Positions 34,648 through 48,930 are shown, numbered from the stretch's first letter. The stretch: 64,000 bases of DNA from Urechis unicinctus (GCA_034190875.2 CM067357.1:1312170-1376169), one strand, 5' to 3'. Program-made: numbers and translations. The notes: generated by a model from the letters alone, not told the origin.

Positions 34648-35227
34648 GGAATACAAGCCCCAATTTTGGTGAGAAAACGGAAATTGTTAAAATTGTTGGT
34701 AAATGTGATTTGAATTCAAATCAAAGCAACTTTTTATTTCATACCTTAAACAGGTAACTGAGCTTATGTGAGATTATTTAACACTTTATATATGTGTATG
34801 AAAATAAAGGTTTCAAAATGTGATGGTGAATACTTGTGAACATTGAGAAACGGAGCGAGCTCTACAGCTTGGTCTACGTTATGATGCTCATGCGACTGCC
34901 GCGTTAACATTATGATTAAAGAATGTACTGAATCAGTTTGCTGCTGTTCGAGAAAGCTTGATAATTGCACCATATTGTTGTCTTAACTCAATAAACCAAG
35001 CTCTGTAGTCTATTAAATTTTTTGGTTTGATATTTTGTATTACATTTCTGTTGTCAGATTTTGCTCGTCAGTTTACAAAGAACCAGCTGAGATCTCCACT
35101 AATACAGAAACTGCAGACCAAACAAGATGAAGATATTGAAGATTTGGTCCAATTCATGGCCAAAGATGCAATACAGAAAGCACTTGGCGCTTACTTAGAT
35201 GGACTAAAGAACAAAAAACAGAAGTGA
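34648..35227 (+). CDS. Micro-exon plus terminal exon of an unidentified gene
   Basis: A 21-nt exon (34648-34668) sits between a strong acceptor (TTTTTTTTTCAACAG) and GTGAGA. The last exon, 35058-35227, follows TTCTGTTGTCAG. Both are phase 1, and the junction codon is G+AT. Together they read NTSPNF-D-FARQFTKNQLR and then LQTKQDEDIEDLVQFMAKDA, IQKALGAYLDGLKNKKQK and TGA. The C-terminus is helical and ends in lysines. Family not recognised; earlier exons are not identified. No AATAAA was found close to the stop. Confidence 0.4.
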
Positions 35228-37008
<1,781 letters not shown>

Positions 37009-37229
37009 TATAAACCCTTAACTAAATATCTAACCACTTGTAAACATGAATATTGTCGCTGTAACGTACATACATTGACAATATATGATTGCAATGTAGT
37101 TATCAAAAGTATTTAAAACAAACACCATAGAATGAAACAGTGGCAAATGTAGAGGAGAAACAGAGACAATGTGACTTGGTGATAACAATATCTCAGACAG
37201 GACATATATGTCACATGTCAAATGACAAA

Positions 37230-38513
37230 TCACAAAAAAAGACTTATAAGAACGGAAGCTAATATTGTAATGACCAGCGATCTGAGGCGTTTGGCTGACG
37301 ATCTGGACAAAGCTCCGTTACAGAGTTCTGAGAGGCAATAGCAGGTTGTTTCTTCCCTCAAAGCAGTTAGAGTCACAGTGCATTCTTCATTGATAATATC
37401 CTTAAAATCTGATGTGCAGCCTCTTCCGATGACCACAGTCCCGACTGCAATCACACACCCAAGTTCCTCACAGTTAACATTCAAGAGGACCTGTATTTCT
37501 AAATTAATCTAGCAAATATTAAGATTGCTAATAGCATGATACATGCTGAATGCATTCATAATGGTATTGATTTAAAATCAACAATTAGCCACAGGGTAAG
37601 ATAGACTGTATCTCAATGATTCAATAGCTAATGGATCGCTGCTACAAATATGAATATTTAGAAAATATTAAAGATAGCCAAATCAGTTGCAGAGATTATA
37701 ATTTCATGAGAAACTGTGACCAATATGGAATGGTGAACATTCACCTAAATGAGGGGGTGGGAGGGGGGGGAGCACTGATATTTCCCAACTTTTACAGACA
37801 TCTTTCATATTTGTTTTTCTTTATACGATCCTTGTTACACAAGGTAAGGTAAGTCTAGGGATTAACGGCACACCAACACTCATGTGTTCTATGGTGCCAA
37901 GAAAGGTTAATAGATAAGATTGACCTGATTAAGCAGCAGCCTTCTAGGATAATTGAAAATGAAGATGGAAAAGATAATTGTGGATACAATTATCCTAGGG
38001 CAAGTCACCACCAGACGATTGACTGGACCAGGCCATTCCATCCTCTCGTCTAGGTGAAATCTGGGCCTGAGTGGAACATTGCAGATATGGTCCTCGCAAA
38101 GACCTCCCCACTCAACCACCAGGATCCCATTGCTCACCGACACGAGTCGCAACCCACGGCCAACAGGTTGCCCCCTATTAGTCGCCAGTTACGACATGCA
38201 GGAGAATACAGTGGGCATTCTACCCCCGGACCCACAGGGTCATCCTCGTTATACAACTGTAGGCTGTTAGCTCACCGTGGTAGATATCGGTCTGTACGTA
38301 ACATCCCTGTGGGCCATTACAGCGCTGCAAGACTAGTGTTTCATCAAATGGTTCGCCACACCCAGGTTCATTTGGCGCACAGCGATAGCACGTGGTAGTC
38401 TGGTTATTCTCGTAATAATCCCAATAATCCACACCGTAATCACCGTATTGAACACAGGAGGCGCCACTGAGCAGAAACGTGAGCAGCACTGGCAATAGAG
38501 TCACTTGATCCAT
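37230..38513 (-). CDS. Ly6/uPAR (quiver-type) GPI-anchored protein, two exons
   Basis: Small secreted, probably GPI-anchored, three-finger-fold protein. Exon 1 (38513-38276) starts MDQVTLLPVLLTFLLSGASC, a signal peptide, and ends G before GTGAGC. Exon 2 (37444-37230) follows TGTGATTGCAG; G+TC keeps the frame. The model is 150 residues. Ten cysteines lie at about 42, 45, 52, 65, 71, 89, 101, 114, 116 and 121, starting with the typical CYRC and ending CYCLSELCN, the Ly6 'CN' hallmark. An N-glycosylation site is NQT at about 37. Residues 136-150 are a hydrophobic tail (LVITILASVLISLFL) after Arg/Lys, with Ser-rich sequence before it, as for GPI addition. Relatives include quiver/sleepless, which modulate ion channels; which job this one has cannot be told. 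The intron (37445-38275) contains dispersed repeat copy B. Confidence 0.82.
37846..38240 (+). repeat. Dispersed ~390-bp repeat, copy B
   Basis: Same family and orientation as 5577-5955. It carries a small duplication (AAGGTAAGGTAAG) at its left edge and a 20-bp AATTGTGGATACAATTATCC-type insertion in the middle. Its right end loses the outer part of the terminal ACCCCC/GGGGG stem found in copy A. Sits in the intron of the Ly6-like gene, on the opposite strand to its transcription. Confidence 0.85.
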
Positions 38514-40950
38514 CCCTTGCTGTGCAATATTGATGCCAGCTTCTAACCAGTAGACAATATCCAAATCAGAATCAACAGGTCACTTTTGATAGTCTCTTGT
38601 GGCTCTACAACAACACAAACCAACATATAGCTCCTCATCAATTAGAACGCTATGATGCTAAAATATGGGTTGGCTGAGAACCACTATAATAGAAAATATA
38701 CGCAACTCATAACTGCGAGCACACAAAGAGGGTCAATCTGATCAGAGCCGATTGTAGAAGACTACACGTCTCGATTTGGAAGGGTGGATGAGGGGGGAAG
38801 GCAAAGTGGGGGATGGATGGGATAACGATATCATAAAGGAAGCTTATTGTTAACGGGGTGTTTATGCAGTAATAGATGAATCGTTTGAAAGGCGACTTAT
38901 GCAAGCAAGCATCTCTGTATTGTATTCCCCTCATCAAACCAACACCGGCCGCGACAAATTTCCGCCTGACATATTTTGCAATGTCTACATTTGCAATACG
39001 AAGCTCCTCAAGTCAATTGGCTTTCTTTGTTCGCGTCGAATAACAGTATGATGTGTGAGTTATGGCCAGGAAGCAGTGTGACAGACCCCAGCACATTGAA
39101 AGATCGAAAAACGTCACACGGATATATGGGCGGCACATCTGTGAAAGACGCTTTCATCGAATGCTGTCAACAAACCCGACTTACACTACAATATTTACAC
39201 TCGCTACATCTTGGTCTGTAAAAGGTAATGTTATTTATCATGGTCCGCAGAGTATTAAAGTCAAAACTGGGTCCGTACATATTGGACTGGGACAAAAGTT
39301 TTCCCTATCAGTTCATATGGAAGCACTCATCGACAGTGGTTCTCATGAACCCATTTGGACCGGTTCGAGGAGAACGTATTCGCTGACCGCCCGTCTGTCC
39401 ATCATTCCGGCAGCAGCAGCAGCATCAGCAACAGACAAAACCTCTCCCTCTTTCTCGCTTCCAGCGCCATACTAGATCTGTGATGTTAACTGCACAATCC
39501 GTCTTAACTCAAAAGGAACTAGAGACCACGTGGACTTACCTTGATTTGGAGGAATATTCCTTACAAAGTATCAATAAGGATTAGATACAATTGAGTCACG
39601 ATGGTAGGCTCCAAGCTGTAATGTTTGTATGCATTATGGCTTAGTGGGCCTGCACAAATGGGGAGAGTGCTGACGAACTTGAAAGAGAGAAGCCGTAACA
39701 TAGCTTGTCATTGGGGAGGTAACTGTACCAAGGTCGTTGAGCAGACATTCACAAAAACAAAAGGTCGAAGGTTTGGGTCAATTTTGTACGGGAAAGTCGA
39801 ATGTATATTTGTGTTTAAACGGTATATCAGACCGGTGCTTTGTGCAATAAAACAAACAAAGCATATTGACCCGCAGCACCAGGTAAGAAAGGATTGAGAC
39901 TCATCGTTGAAAGATATGACAGCGAATCGAAATTGTGAAATTGTCTAACAAGACAATTCAGTTTAATAAAATATTTTGCAGGAATATCATTTTTCCTGCA
40001 AGACAACAACTTGCAACGAAATAATAACGCCTTTTTTATCATACCTTTTACACTTCTATTTGTACAAGATTATTACGTGGTTTATTTATCCGCGCGGGGA
40101 GATTAATTTATCGCATGCGACATTTGAATTTAGGCCTTACAAACGTGCTAACGAACCCCTTCATCGTGAATTTGTTGTGAATGAAACTGGACTGATTGCG
40201 TCATAGACCAATAGATAGATTTATATACCAGCATGTGCCATATTCAAACCTAAGCAAGGGTCATCGTTACCTATTAGACAATCTTTCGGAAAATAAGAAA
40301 TATTTCACTGTGCAGTAGCCCCACCACAACAAGTAAGTTGTACACATCTCATAGGACGATTCCCGAAGAATCTTCGGGGATGTCTGGTGTCACAGCTGTA
40401 ATGAGTCGATTCAGGGAAGTTGGCTTGATGAGTCTGATGGTGGCATTCGTGAAAGATCCAGCAAAATATGATTGTATTATATCCCTGACACTTCAAGAAA
40501 CAGTAACATCAAGGAATTTGCGCAAGACAACTTGATATCTGTTTTCCGAAAAGTATACCATGTTGAATCAATAGCGTATGGCGTTCACACTCGGACACCA
40601 ATGTCAGAAATCCGACCACAACCAAAGGTATCAGATATAGCATCGGCGCGTGATTCTGCATGTGACACACCAGTTGACAATCCGCTTAAACATAGCCAGC
40701 CCGCTTACGACTAGTCTGTTCAAAGTGGAAACAAATGGACATTGTTAAACTTGATACATCCTAGAGCCTGTGTATTGAGTCGCGTTTAACTGCGTCTCAC
40801 ATTAGCCATCTGTCCCTGAAGCCGTGTATTATTGTTTCTTCATAACATTGTAGGGTTCATTTGTATAACTGCAATACAAAGACTAAATGCGTGAAATTGG
40901 GCTCATAAACATCCACGCACTTGATATATTGTATTATGATCCAGAGTGAG
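38514..40950. other. Intergenic between the Ly6-like and TNFR-like genes
   Basis: Should contain the Ly6-like promoter (right of 38513) and the missing 5' exon of the TNFR-like gene. A 137-codon frame at 39062-39475 (plus) includes a short poly-Ala from GCAGCAGCAGCAGC but has no domain and is not called. Confidence 0.3.
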
Positions 40951-41740
40951 ACGTTTGTCTGGACATATGCGGCGCTTACAATGAGGAGCGGTGTGGTATA
41001 GAACAGTATTTTAGTTCACGGGTAAAGTGGGCTGATGGATGGAGTTACCCGATGTGCCTGCATCGCTGCTTCAGAGAATGCTCTGATGACGAGTACTGTG
41101 ACAATGAGACCAGCCATTGTCGACCTTGTGATTTGTTATGTGACGAGATGGCCACTAAGGAGTGTCGTGTGTTTTGCTATAGTGAGATTAATTTGATGAT
41201 AGTTATATTATTCCCTATAAAATATACAACTATGTGATCGTCAATTGCCTACCTGAGGAAGTCAAACAGTGATGTGATTTCAGGTGTATTCCGATGATTC
41301 ACAACGCATAGGGAAATTACTATGACAGAGTTAGCAATGGCAGCCCCAGCCGAAACAGCATCTAATAACATGGGCGCGTCATCTACTACGACAACACACC
41401 ACTTTATTGATACTAGTCATAGCACTACTTTGGTAAGTACCTTTAATGATAATGATACATTCTTTGGTATTTTGTAAAACTGGAGATGCAGAGGGGAATT
41501 CGTATTGGCTGACAAAATGTGATGAAGACAGCTAAATCCTCCTGCCGTGAACATGAGAGGTTTGATGAAGGAATGAAGACTGTCTTGGTTCTGTACAGCA
41601 TCATGTGCCTCATGATCTGCTGCGGTGACATTCTCCTTATGAAGCAACCGGTGAAGAATGCAATTTCTGAAGAAACGAACCGAGCATCTTTGCCATTGAT
41701 GAAGCCCATGAAACAATCACACGTAGAACAAGGAGCTTAA
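40951..41740 (+). CDS. TNF-receptor-like cysteine-rich single-pass membrane protein (5' exon missing)
   Basis: Model: exon 40951-41181 (231 nt) has 13 cysteines, including YPMCLHRCFRECSDDEYC and SHCRPCDLLCDE, a TNFR-type cysteine-rich domain pattern; it ends A before GTGAGA. Exon 41329-41432 encodes a Ser/Thr-rich stalk (NNMGASSTTTTHHF) and ends TTG before GTAAGT. Exon 41528-41740 starts phase 0 and encodes a transmembrane helix (VLVLYSIMCLMICCGDILLM), then a cytoplasmic tail of about 35 residues (MKQPVKNAISEE) and TAA. AATAAA follows at 41781. No death domain is present. The signal-peptide exon was not found. The acceptor for the stalk exon (TATGACAG) is weak; a better-looking one at 41283 does not keep the frame. 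The layout matches a TNFRSF-like type I receptor, but cysteine spacing alone is not proof. Confidence 0.6.
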
Positions 41741-41780
41741 GACAAGTCGCTCAGCAGACTTAACTAGTGCATGTCTACAG

Positions 41781-41786
41781 AATAAA
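41781..41786 (+). promoter_or_regulatory. Poly(A) signal AATAAA
   Basis: Lies 41 nt after the stop codon of the TNFR-like gene; supports its 3' end and orientation. Confidence 0.6.
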
Positions 41787-42390
41787 TAACTATGACGTCA
41801 TCTTAAATATTGATCGCGTCGCATTCATATACAAGTCGGCTTTAGGAATGTTATTATTGATACAGCTGGGTGGGGGAGGGGGTACAATAATTAGCGCATG
41901 TTCTGTTGCTGATAATTGTATCGCTGTCGATATGTTTATACTGCAGATATCTTGACACATCGATTGTTTATAGACCTTATCGGATATATGTTGCTTTACA
42001 GTGTGCAGCTCCTTGCTGAATAAATATTTCAATGGAGGCAGTATTTGTACATAAACCTTATTGTTATTGATGTTATGACAACCGCGTATGTTGTATGTAA
42101 TGACCACGACTAGTATGCTAAATCAGATATACCTACAAAAAACTGTCTGCTCCGACAAAAGCCTGATATATTTATGATACACATTTATCTGACCGTCTGA
42201 GGTCGTACACCCATCATCCAGGATTTAGCGACTTATTTCAATACATAGGGAAACGCGTCGGTCGATTAAGTAAACTGGACAATATGATGTGATGCAAGTT
42301 TTTTTATACTAATGAATGTACTTACTTTATTTAGTGTTTAATTAACAGGGACCGCTAAATAACTTTATTGCGTGGTCGACGATCAATTAA
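41787..42390. other. Intergenic
   Basis: No gene seen. Contains a G-rich word GGTGGGGGAGGGGGT at about 41869-41883. Confidence 0.3.
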
Positions 42391-42655
42391 ACCGTACACT
42401 GTATACCTCATATGAGGCGTTTGTAGGTCGAAAATGACTAAAATTGTATCCCAACGTTGGTGTTTGTGAGTTTAGCATATCTAAAATCCGTACACTTCAT
42501 ATCCCATACGTGGCGTTTGTTGGTCGTAGATGGCTATAATCTGCACTTTTCATACCTCATATATAGCGTTTGTAGGTCGAACATTACTATAATCCATACT
42601 CTTCATAAACCGTATGTGCGATTTGGAGGTCGAATATGACTATTATGCGCACACT
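42391..42655. repeat. ~53-bp tandem repeat, about five diverged copies
   Basis: Units of the form CGTACACTTCATACCTCATA followed by 'tgtgGCGTTTGTAGGTCGAatATGACTATAAT'. The second unit is strongly diverged. Older than the 75-bp array at 9071. Confidence 0.75.
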
Positions 42656-44789
42656 TAATTTCTTACTTGTGATGTTAGTTTCCGAGAAGTTTGGCCCACA
42701 CACGTATTGGCACTTATCGTCCTTTCAACTTTGATTATGTAGCCTATGTTTAGGATATCTGAAATCATCGGGAGAATAATTGATCACTTGAGAATATTAG
42801 ATATCTGTAATCTACATGTACATGTAAAACGTGTAACAAGTTTCGCTCCTTGCTAGCGATCTGAAGAAAAACGATAAAATATATGTTGCTAGCTGTCGGA
42901 TCCAAAACCAATTATAGCCTCATTTCAAAACTGAATTATGTAATGCTCTTCCCTTCGCTTGCCCCCTCACTCTGCAGTCATGTAGAATTTCCAAGTCTGT
43001 AATGACGAAATAGTTGGCTTGTAAAGATCTCCCATCCTTTGCCATCTCTACCCAGGTGGCATTTACTATTTCACAGATATGTTTGATGTATCATTAGGGT
43101 TTACCGTATTATGGCAAGCGGAAGATTACATCAATATATGACTTTTCATAATAGAGCTCAGTGTGCAGCATGTAACCATTCGAAGATGATCGTTTCGGTT
43201 TTCACTGTTAAACAAATTATAGCAGTAGCGGTAATACATCGATTATTGCACAATGAACTTTCATTGTCCTACAGAAAAACAAAGAGGAATACAACAATTG
43301 GTCACTACTGAGCTCCTTGTTCACGGATCTAAAGTGATCGCTGCATGTAGTTTGATAAGTGACAACAATGATTCACTTCGCTGGTCATGGTAGTTTAAGT
43401 TAAAGTCATAACCGCAGCAAAAAATAGTATATTTAGAATTCCAAACCTGTAGTGTCTTTATCAATCTCAAAATGTAACAGTTGCAGGGCAGTTCGCGATC
43501 CTTTTTTAGGAAGTGCAAGTTCAAGAATTTGCAGCAAAGTGTTTTAGTTGAAAGTCATAGTGGCCATTACATTTACTCTTATAAATTTTAATAGGAAAAG
43601 AATTATTTATAGCGATGCATTGTTTATGCTTATAGACCAGCTGGCGATATACGAATTATTAATGTCATCGGAATCTCCGACCAATAATATAGCGGCAGTC
43701 AGGTAATTCATCAGCTTCTATTTTTTAACATTCAGATATTTCGTGCATAACTCTTGCCCATTCAGTATCTGATTCAGCCTGCGTTTGTCGAGCGACGATC
43801 AGTTGTTGTCGACATGACGTACCCCTCCTTACAGCACCCACTTGTTACTTTGTACAGCATCTGTAACCAACTGCCTGACACAACTCTTTAAGCTGCTTGC
43901 CAAGAGGCGATGAGTTCTTGCAAACATGGCGTTAAGTATATACATCATTGATAATCACCCATCAAGAACATGGTGTTGTTTTGTATAGTTTACGAGCGAT
44001 ATTTGAATCTATATAAAGCTTCCTCATGAACATCTGGCAAAATATGACATATTTGCTTTGTGACACCGATATCGAGTTTTGAGTAGTTATATTCTATTTA
44101 ATAAAGACAATTTTGATAAATTATTTTGAGATATAATGCGTACTGGTAGACCAAGTCACTTATCGACAGGCAATTTGTAAACATTCCCTTTTTAATAGCT
44201 GTTACATTAAATCCATGAGACAGTAATACATCTTTGTCTACTGGGGATCAATACCTCGTTTTCAAGAGTATTTCACAAGCATATAAAACGTTAATATTTT
44301 AATGTATGTTAAAGTAATGCGATATAAAGCAAAATGAAGTGTACAGACTTACAGATGGGAAATGCATGAAGTGTACGCACAGTGAATGAACCCTGTTGAA
44401 GCTGATAAGAGAATAACGGGTTATGATCGAATGATTAATGATGGCTGTCGACAGAGCGTATATACCATGGATAATGCTTGAGCACAAAGGACATTCCTAT
44501 AAGTGCCCTTTACTCAGGTAAACCACAATTAATGTTTGATCTGATATGGCAGTGTGTCCTTCTATGGATGAGTACTTTGAAGTGACGGAGCAACCGCCCT
44601 GATATATTTGTTATATATGAGGACAATAATCCTTATACTGAATCTGCTTCGATTCAACAGCATAACTAAATGTTTTAGAAGATATCGTAGTATGATTTGG
44701 CAGAGTACTTGTTCCATGCTAGCAGAGTGTTAACATTCAGAGTCGTAACCCATGGTTCTATGATGAGTGGAGGTCGAAACGACCATCTG
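42656..44789. other. Intergenic
   Basis: No gene recognised. Near 44478 the plus strand reads EHKGHSYKCPL, a possible single finger-linker remnant, too short to call. Confidence 0.3.
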
Positions 44790-45275
44790 GATTGTCGTTA
44801 CTTGACTGGTAGGCGTGTGTTTTCTAAAATGACCAACTAGAGAGAAAGTTTTCCCACAAATGTCACCAATATGCGTTCTCACATGTTCGTTTGACATAAC
44901 TTCTCCAACTGAAAGACTTCTCACAAATATCACAGTTGTGAGGTTTTTCTCCAGTATGCATTTTCATATGTCGTCCAAGATGGCTTCCGTGAATGTAATA
45001 ATTTCCACAGACGACAAATGTGTACGGTTTTTTACCCGTATGCGTTCTCTTGTGTTTTAGCACGTTCCTTTTACTGAACGACTTTCCACAGCTTTCACAT
45101 TTAAGTGGTTTACCAGAAGTGTGCGTCCTCGTGTTAAAATGGCCACTACAAATGAGTGTACAGTTCGGTTATGCATTTTTACGTTCATGTGGTTTTTTTT
45201 CACAATGTGTGTTTTCGTATGGTGCTTTGGACTGCTTCTACGATTGAAACTCTTCCCACAAATGCCAAAACGGAA
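44790..45275 (-). pseudogene. C2H2 zinc-finger gene remnant
   Basis: The minus strand reads, in changing frames, GICGKSFNRRSSPKHH, then VLKHKRTHTGKKPYTFVVCG, GSHLGRHMKMHTGEKPHNCD, ICEKSFSWRSYVKRTCENAY, and ICGKTFSLVGHFRKH. TGEKP-type linkers are preserved, but frames change between fingers, some zinc ligands are lost (for example Cys replaced in the KKPYTF finger), and the last finger has no linker. About five to six fingers of a Kruppel-like array, now non-functional. Distinct in sequence from the 54-kb array. Confidence 0.75.
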
Positions 45276-46924
45276 TTCGATATCTTATGGGTTGTTATAT
45301 ATTGCTTCCAAATGTAAGGGTTTTTCCAAATATAACACATTTGATCTCTCATATATGCGTCGTTTCGGAAACCATCGTTCGATTCCCAGCATCACAATAT
45401 ATATTATCATCCACATCACATCCGATTTAAGGTGTCCTTATTCATTTCACATTCTAGTTTGGTAGCATAATTCACCACATGTTTCTCACGCGCTCTAGAC
45501 TTGCTGCTGAGAGTGCCATCGCTACCTGAATGTATACTGTTAAATTGCCATTGGTATACTGCCTTTTACGATCATTAAGGTTCCTTACATAATCCTTTAC
45601 ACTTCAAACCCAATGATATCATATCATGTTTATCCTCGACTGGTAAAGTTGCACATATTCAAAGACTTAAATTGCAACATCCACCTAAATGAGTCGGTTT
45701 GTAGCTTGACGGATTCAATCTCTCCATCCATGAGTTGCCAACAAATATCGCTGCATGACAGTCCTTCACATCCACTGCATATCACAGCTAAATCCAACAT
45801 TCATGAAATGGCACAATGTAGGAGTACTGCCTCGTTTGTTACTATTTGTGAGTTAACATATAGTAAACCCAACATGCTTTCATAGGTTATTAAATAGCAG
45901 CTATAGTGGTTCTACATGTTGTGAACCCATCAGGCTAACCGGAGACGTGCGTTCGGGTACAATTTTAATTTCTTTCTCTTGCAATAAATATTCTTCGTCT
46001 ACCAAATGCCGCCGATCAATTGGACAACATGTAATTGAATTGAGATATTTTCATCGCGTCATGTGCGCTATCTATTAACTGCTTTTAGTGACTGAGGCCA
46101 GAAACATTATCCTTGATTGTCAGCACAACTCGCAGACCATTTTATTGGCTATTAAGATGGCGAATATATATAAAACTTATTTACATCTGTTAACCAATGA
46201 TAAAAATGATAATGGTTCTTGCTACAGTCACGCAAATGTCCAGTTTCAACTTGCTGGATTGATACACACTCTTAAAGTGAATTCAGCCCTGGGATGCGCT
46301 TTTTAGTTTTCCCGGGTTTTTATGGACAAGAAACATATTTGTAGAATTAGCGTTCTCCGTCTGACGTCACCCTATACATAACACTAGCCTAATGTTCAAC
46401 GAGGGTATTTGGCAACATATCACGTACGACAGTTGCCGCCCATCCCTAAGTGACTAGACAACACATATCAGGAGTCAGCAGTTGTTCCTACTCATTAACT
46501 AACACCTCCTCTGGTCGGTCTGTCCATGCATATCCGAACGTAATCAACCACTGATTGGTCAATTTTTACAGCGTCGTGCTTCATAGCAATCAAACGGTCA
46601 GTATTTACTCTTCCTGCAGACACCCCGACACCCTTTTCTACCTTTTCTTTGAATGCCTCTCGCAACACTTTTTGACATTTTGCTCGTTCTTGATCTCTGC
46701 GAGGCCATCAAAATTAGTATTCCTCGGTATTTCATATGTACATACTGCTTATATTAGCATTTGATTCTGTACCATGTTGTATCAAATTAGGTAATGCTCA
46801 ATGAGTATTGCATTATGTTTAATTTTTATCGTTGCACATATCCATTTCGGACACGAAAGTATTCTTATTCAGACTTTCAACCGTTAAGCATATGCCATTA
46901 TGCCTATCATGAAATCAATGTGAT
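45276..46924. other. Intergenic
   Basis: No gene supported; AT-rich with short chance frames. Confidence 0.3.
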
Positions 46925-48930
46925 TTGTACCAGACCGGCTATCATGTGTTAGTTTAGGAAGTGATCTCGGATCCTGTCAGTCAATTTCGCCTGAACGAAG
47001 AGTTCAATGGTAAGCTGATTATGGAAATATATCAATATTTAGATATGCGCACATTTGAGGGGAAACATAAACTTGTAATACTTACACATCCTGCATGGAA
47101 TTACACGCAATGAGACCGACACAATTATACCAGAATTCACACATGAGAATGGCTTTTGCGACCGTGTCAAACAGCAGTTCATAATTAATGAATTTCTTCA
47201 GGAAGTACTGTATCGTATTAGTAAACCAACATCCCCTAGTTGTCATGAATCCCCCACCCCATACCAAAAGTACTACTGTTATTAAGGCAGATGTAAGGAA
47301 GCTGGTAAATTATCTCGGGTGACTGATACTATTCATTGAGATTGAAAACAGTTAACATCGACCTAATTGTCTTATGGGCATTTAATTGTCAAAGGCTTGG
47401 CGACATGCCTACTCTGTCAGCATTCAATATGTACTGCAGTGGTTGTAGCCGAAATGTGATTGGTTCCGGACTGGCTAACTTGTGTCAGTTGAGCATGTGA
47501 TCTAGGGTCCTGACAGTCAATTTCTCCCGAAAGAGGCTTTAAATGGTAACCTGATTATAGAAGTGGCTACCTATCAGTTGTCTGATATACCAAGCGCGCA
47601 TTATATTCAGCATGCTGACAAAATATGTATGAGTCAATGCGCATGGAACTCTCATGCACAATCTGTTTAGATGGTTTGGTAACTAACTTATGGTCGATAT
47701 CCTGTTTTGGTTGGATTTGCTTAAATCAATCAACAATTACGGTATTCCACTTGATTCTTTGCGAACCATATATCTGCTTATAATCAATACAGATATCATA
47801 ATATTTGTGGAGTTTTAAGGAAGCATAACATTTTCATTGATAGACTACCTGTATGAAACATCAGAGTTCACAAGCAATGAGCTAAACATACAATCAATTG
47901 TCCCATTAACGGCGATTATCGACCAGTCAGTCTGGTGTGTTCTCCAACAGGTCATGAATATTATGTAACAGCCACCAGAGTTGTGAGAACTATGGCAAAA
48001 CTATAAAGAGATCTATACCTCATTATTATTCCAAAGAGATTATCGATCAGTCAGTCTATGGGGTTAGCAATCGGGCAAAACCTAGTATGTAACAGCCACC
48101 TAAGACAAAGTACGGTGGTTAAATGTCAAAGCATATAATTTGAGCGATGCTATCTTTGGATGACTGCCCCTGGTATATTGATTCGACTGCAATCTCTGTA
48201 CGTTCCATGGGTGTGGGAGATAATCTGACATTTTTGAAATCATTTGAACCTTATTGGTTGGATTTTGCTTTCGTTAACAGCTGAATTGAATTTATTTTCC
48301 AATTGTATGGCTTATAATAAATGTTACTTAAATATCAAGCCGATTGACGTCATTCGGCCCTCCTGTCAACGGAGGCCTGTCAAAGTTTGTTTGCCGCTTG
48401 TTTGTGAGCTTTAAAGCCTTACAGGAACACTGTTTTGGTATTGTGTGTCTCATCAGGTGTCTTAAGGCTCAGCTTTATACTGTAAGTCAGCTGTTTGGTT
48501 ATATGTGTAGGTTTTTCTAGGGAAATATGATTCTCCAGTGTCCAGTGCATGACTATGAATATATGTTTTGTCATCATTATTTTCTCTGTTTATTTCATGC
48601 TAGTGACGTCTTAGCAAGACATTAGTGCATTTGGCAAGGTCAAGGTTAGGGTTCAGAGGAACCATAGAAATCGCTAATAACCACATTGATTACATAAAGC
48701 AGCTGGTAAGTTTCTCCTGTGACTGATCCTAATTATTAGGATGGCAAACATTTAACCTCGTCTTAATGTCTTATGTGTGCTTATTTGTCATCCAAAATTG
48801 CATGTAATAGGTTTGACGACATGTCTAAATTTTCGCCATTCAATGTGTGCTGGGGAGCAGAAATGTAATTGGTTCCTGATGTTAGACCACTTTAGGATGT
48901 GTTCTCGGGTCTTACCTGTCAATTTAAACA
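46925..48930. repeat. Diverged internal duplications around 47-49 kb
   Basis: Segment 47270-47550 (ggaagctggtaaatt..., GTCTTATG-G-TTATTTGTCA..., TTGG-GACATG-CTA) is collinear with 48680-48930. A shorter block, 'gatct-gg(g/a)tcctg(a/t)cagtcaattt', also appears near 46965. A second pair, ATTATCGA(c/t)CAGTCAGTCT, lies at about 47935 and 48051, with ATGTAACAGCCACC about 60 bp after each. These are old segmental duplications. Confidence 0.6.
47086..47207 (-). CDS. Possible internal exon, unidentified
   Basis: A 122-nt open segment on the minus strand is flanked by an acceptor (TTTACTAATACGATACAG) and a strong donor (GTAAGT). It reads YFLKKFINYELLFDTVAKAI and LMCEFWYNCVGLIACNSM. Hydrophobic and Cys-containing, perhaps a membrane segment. 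No family recognised and no partner exons fixed. Confidence 0.25.

Noticed and set aside
39062-39475. 137-codon open frame
   Set aside because: Low-complexity C-terminus (poly-Ala from GCA repeats), no recognisable family, no start context; not supported.
40951-41181. Cysteine-rich exon as a secreted toxin-like peptide
   Set aside because: It is followed in phase by a stalk and a transmembrane exon with a poly(A) signal, which fits a membrane receptor better.
45369-45385. B-box-like GTTCGATTCCC suggesting a tRNA or SINE
   Set aside because: No A box at the right distance and no cloverleaf could be drawn around it.
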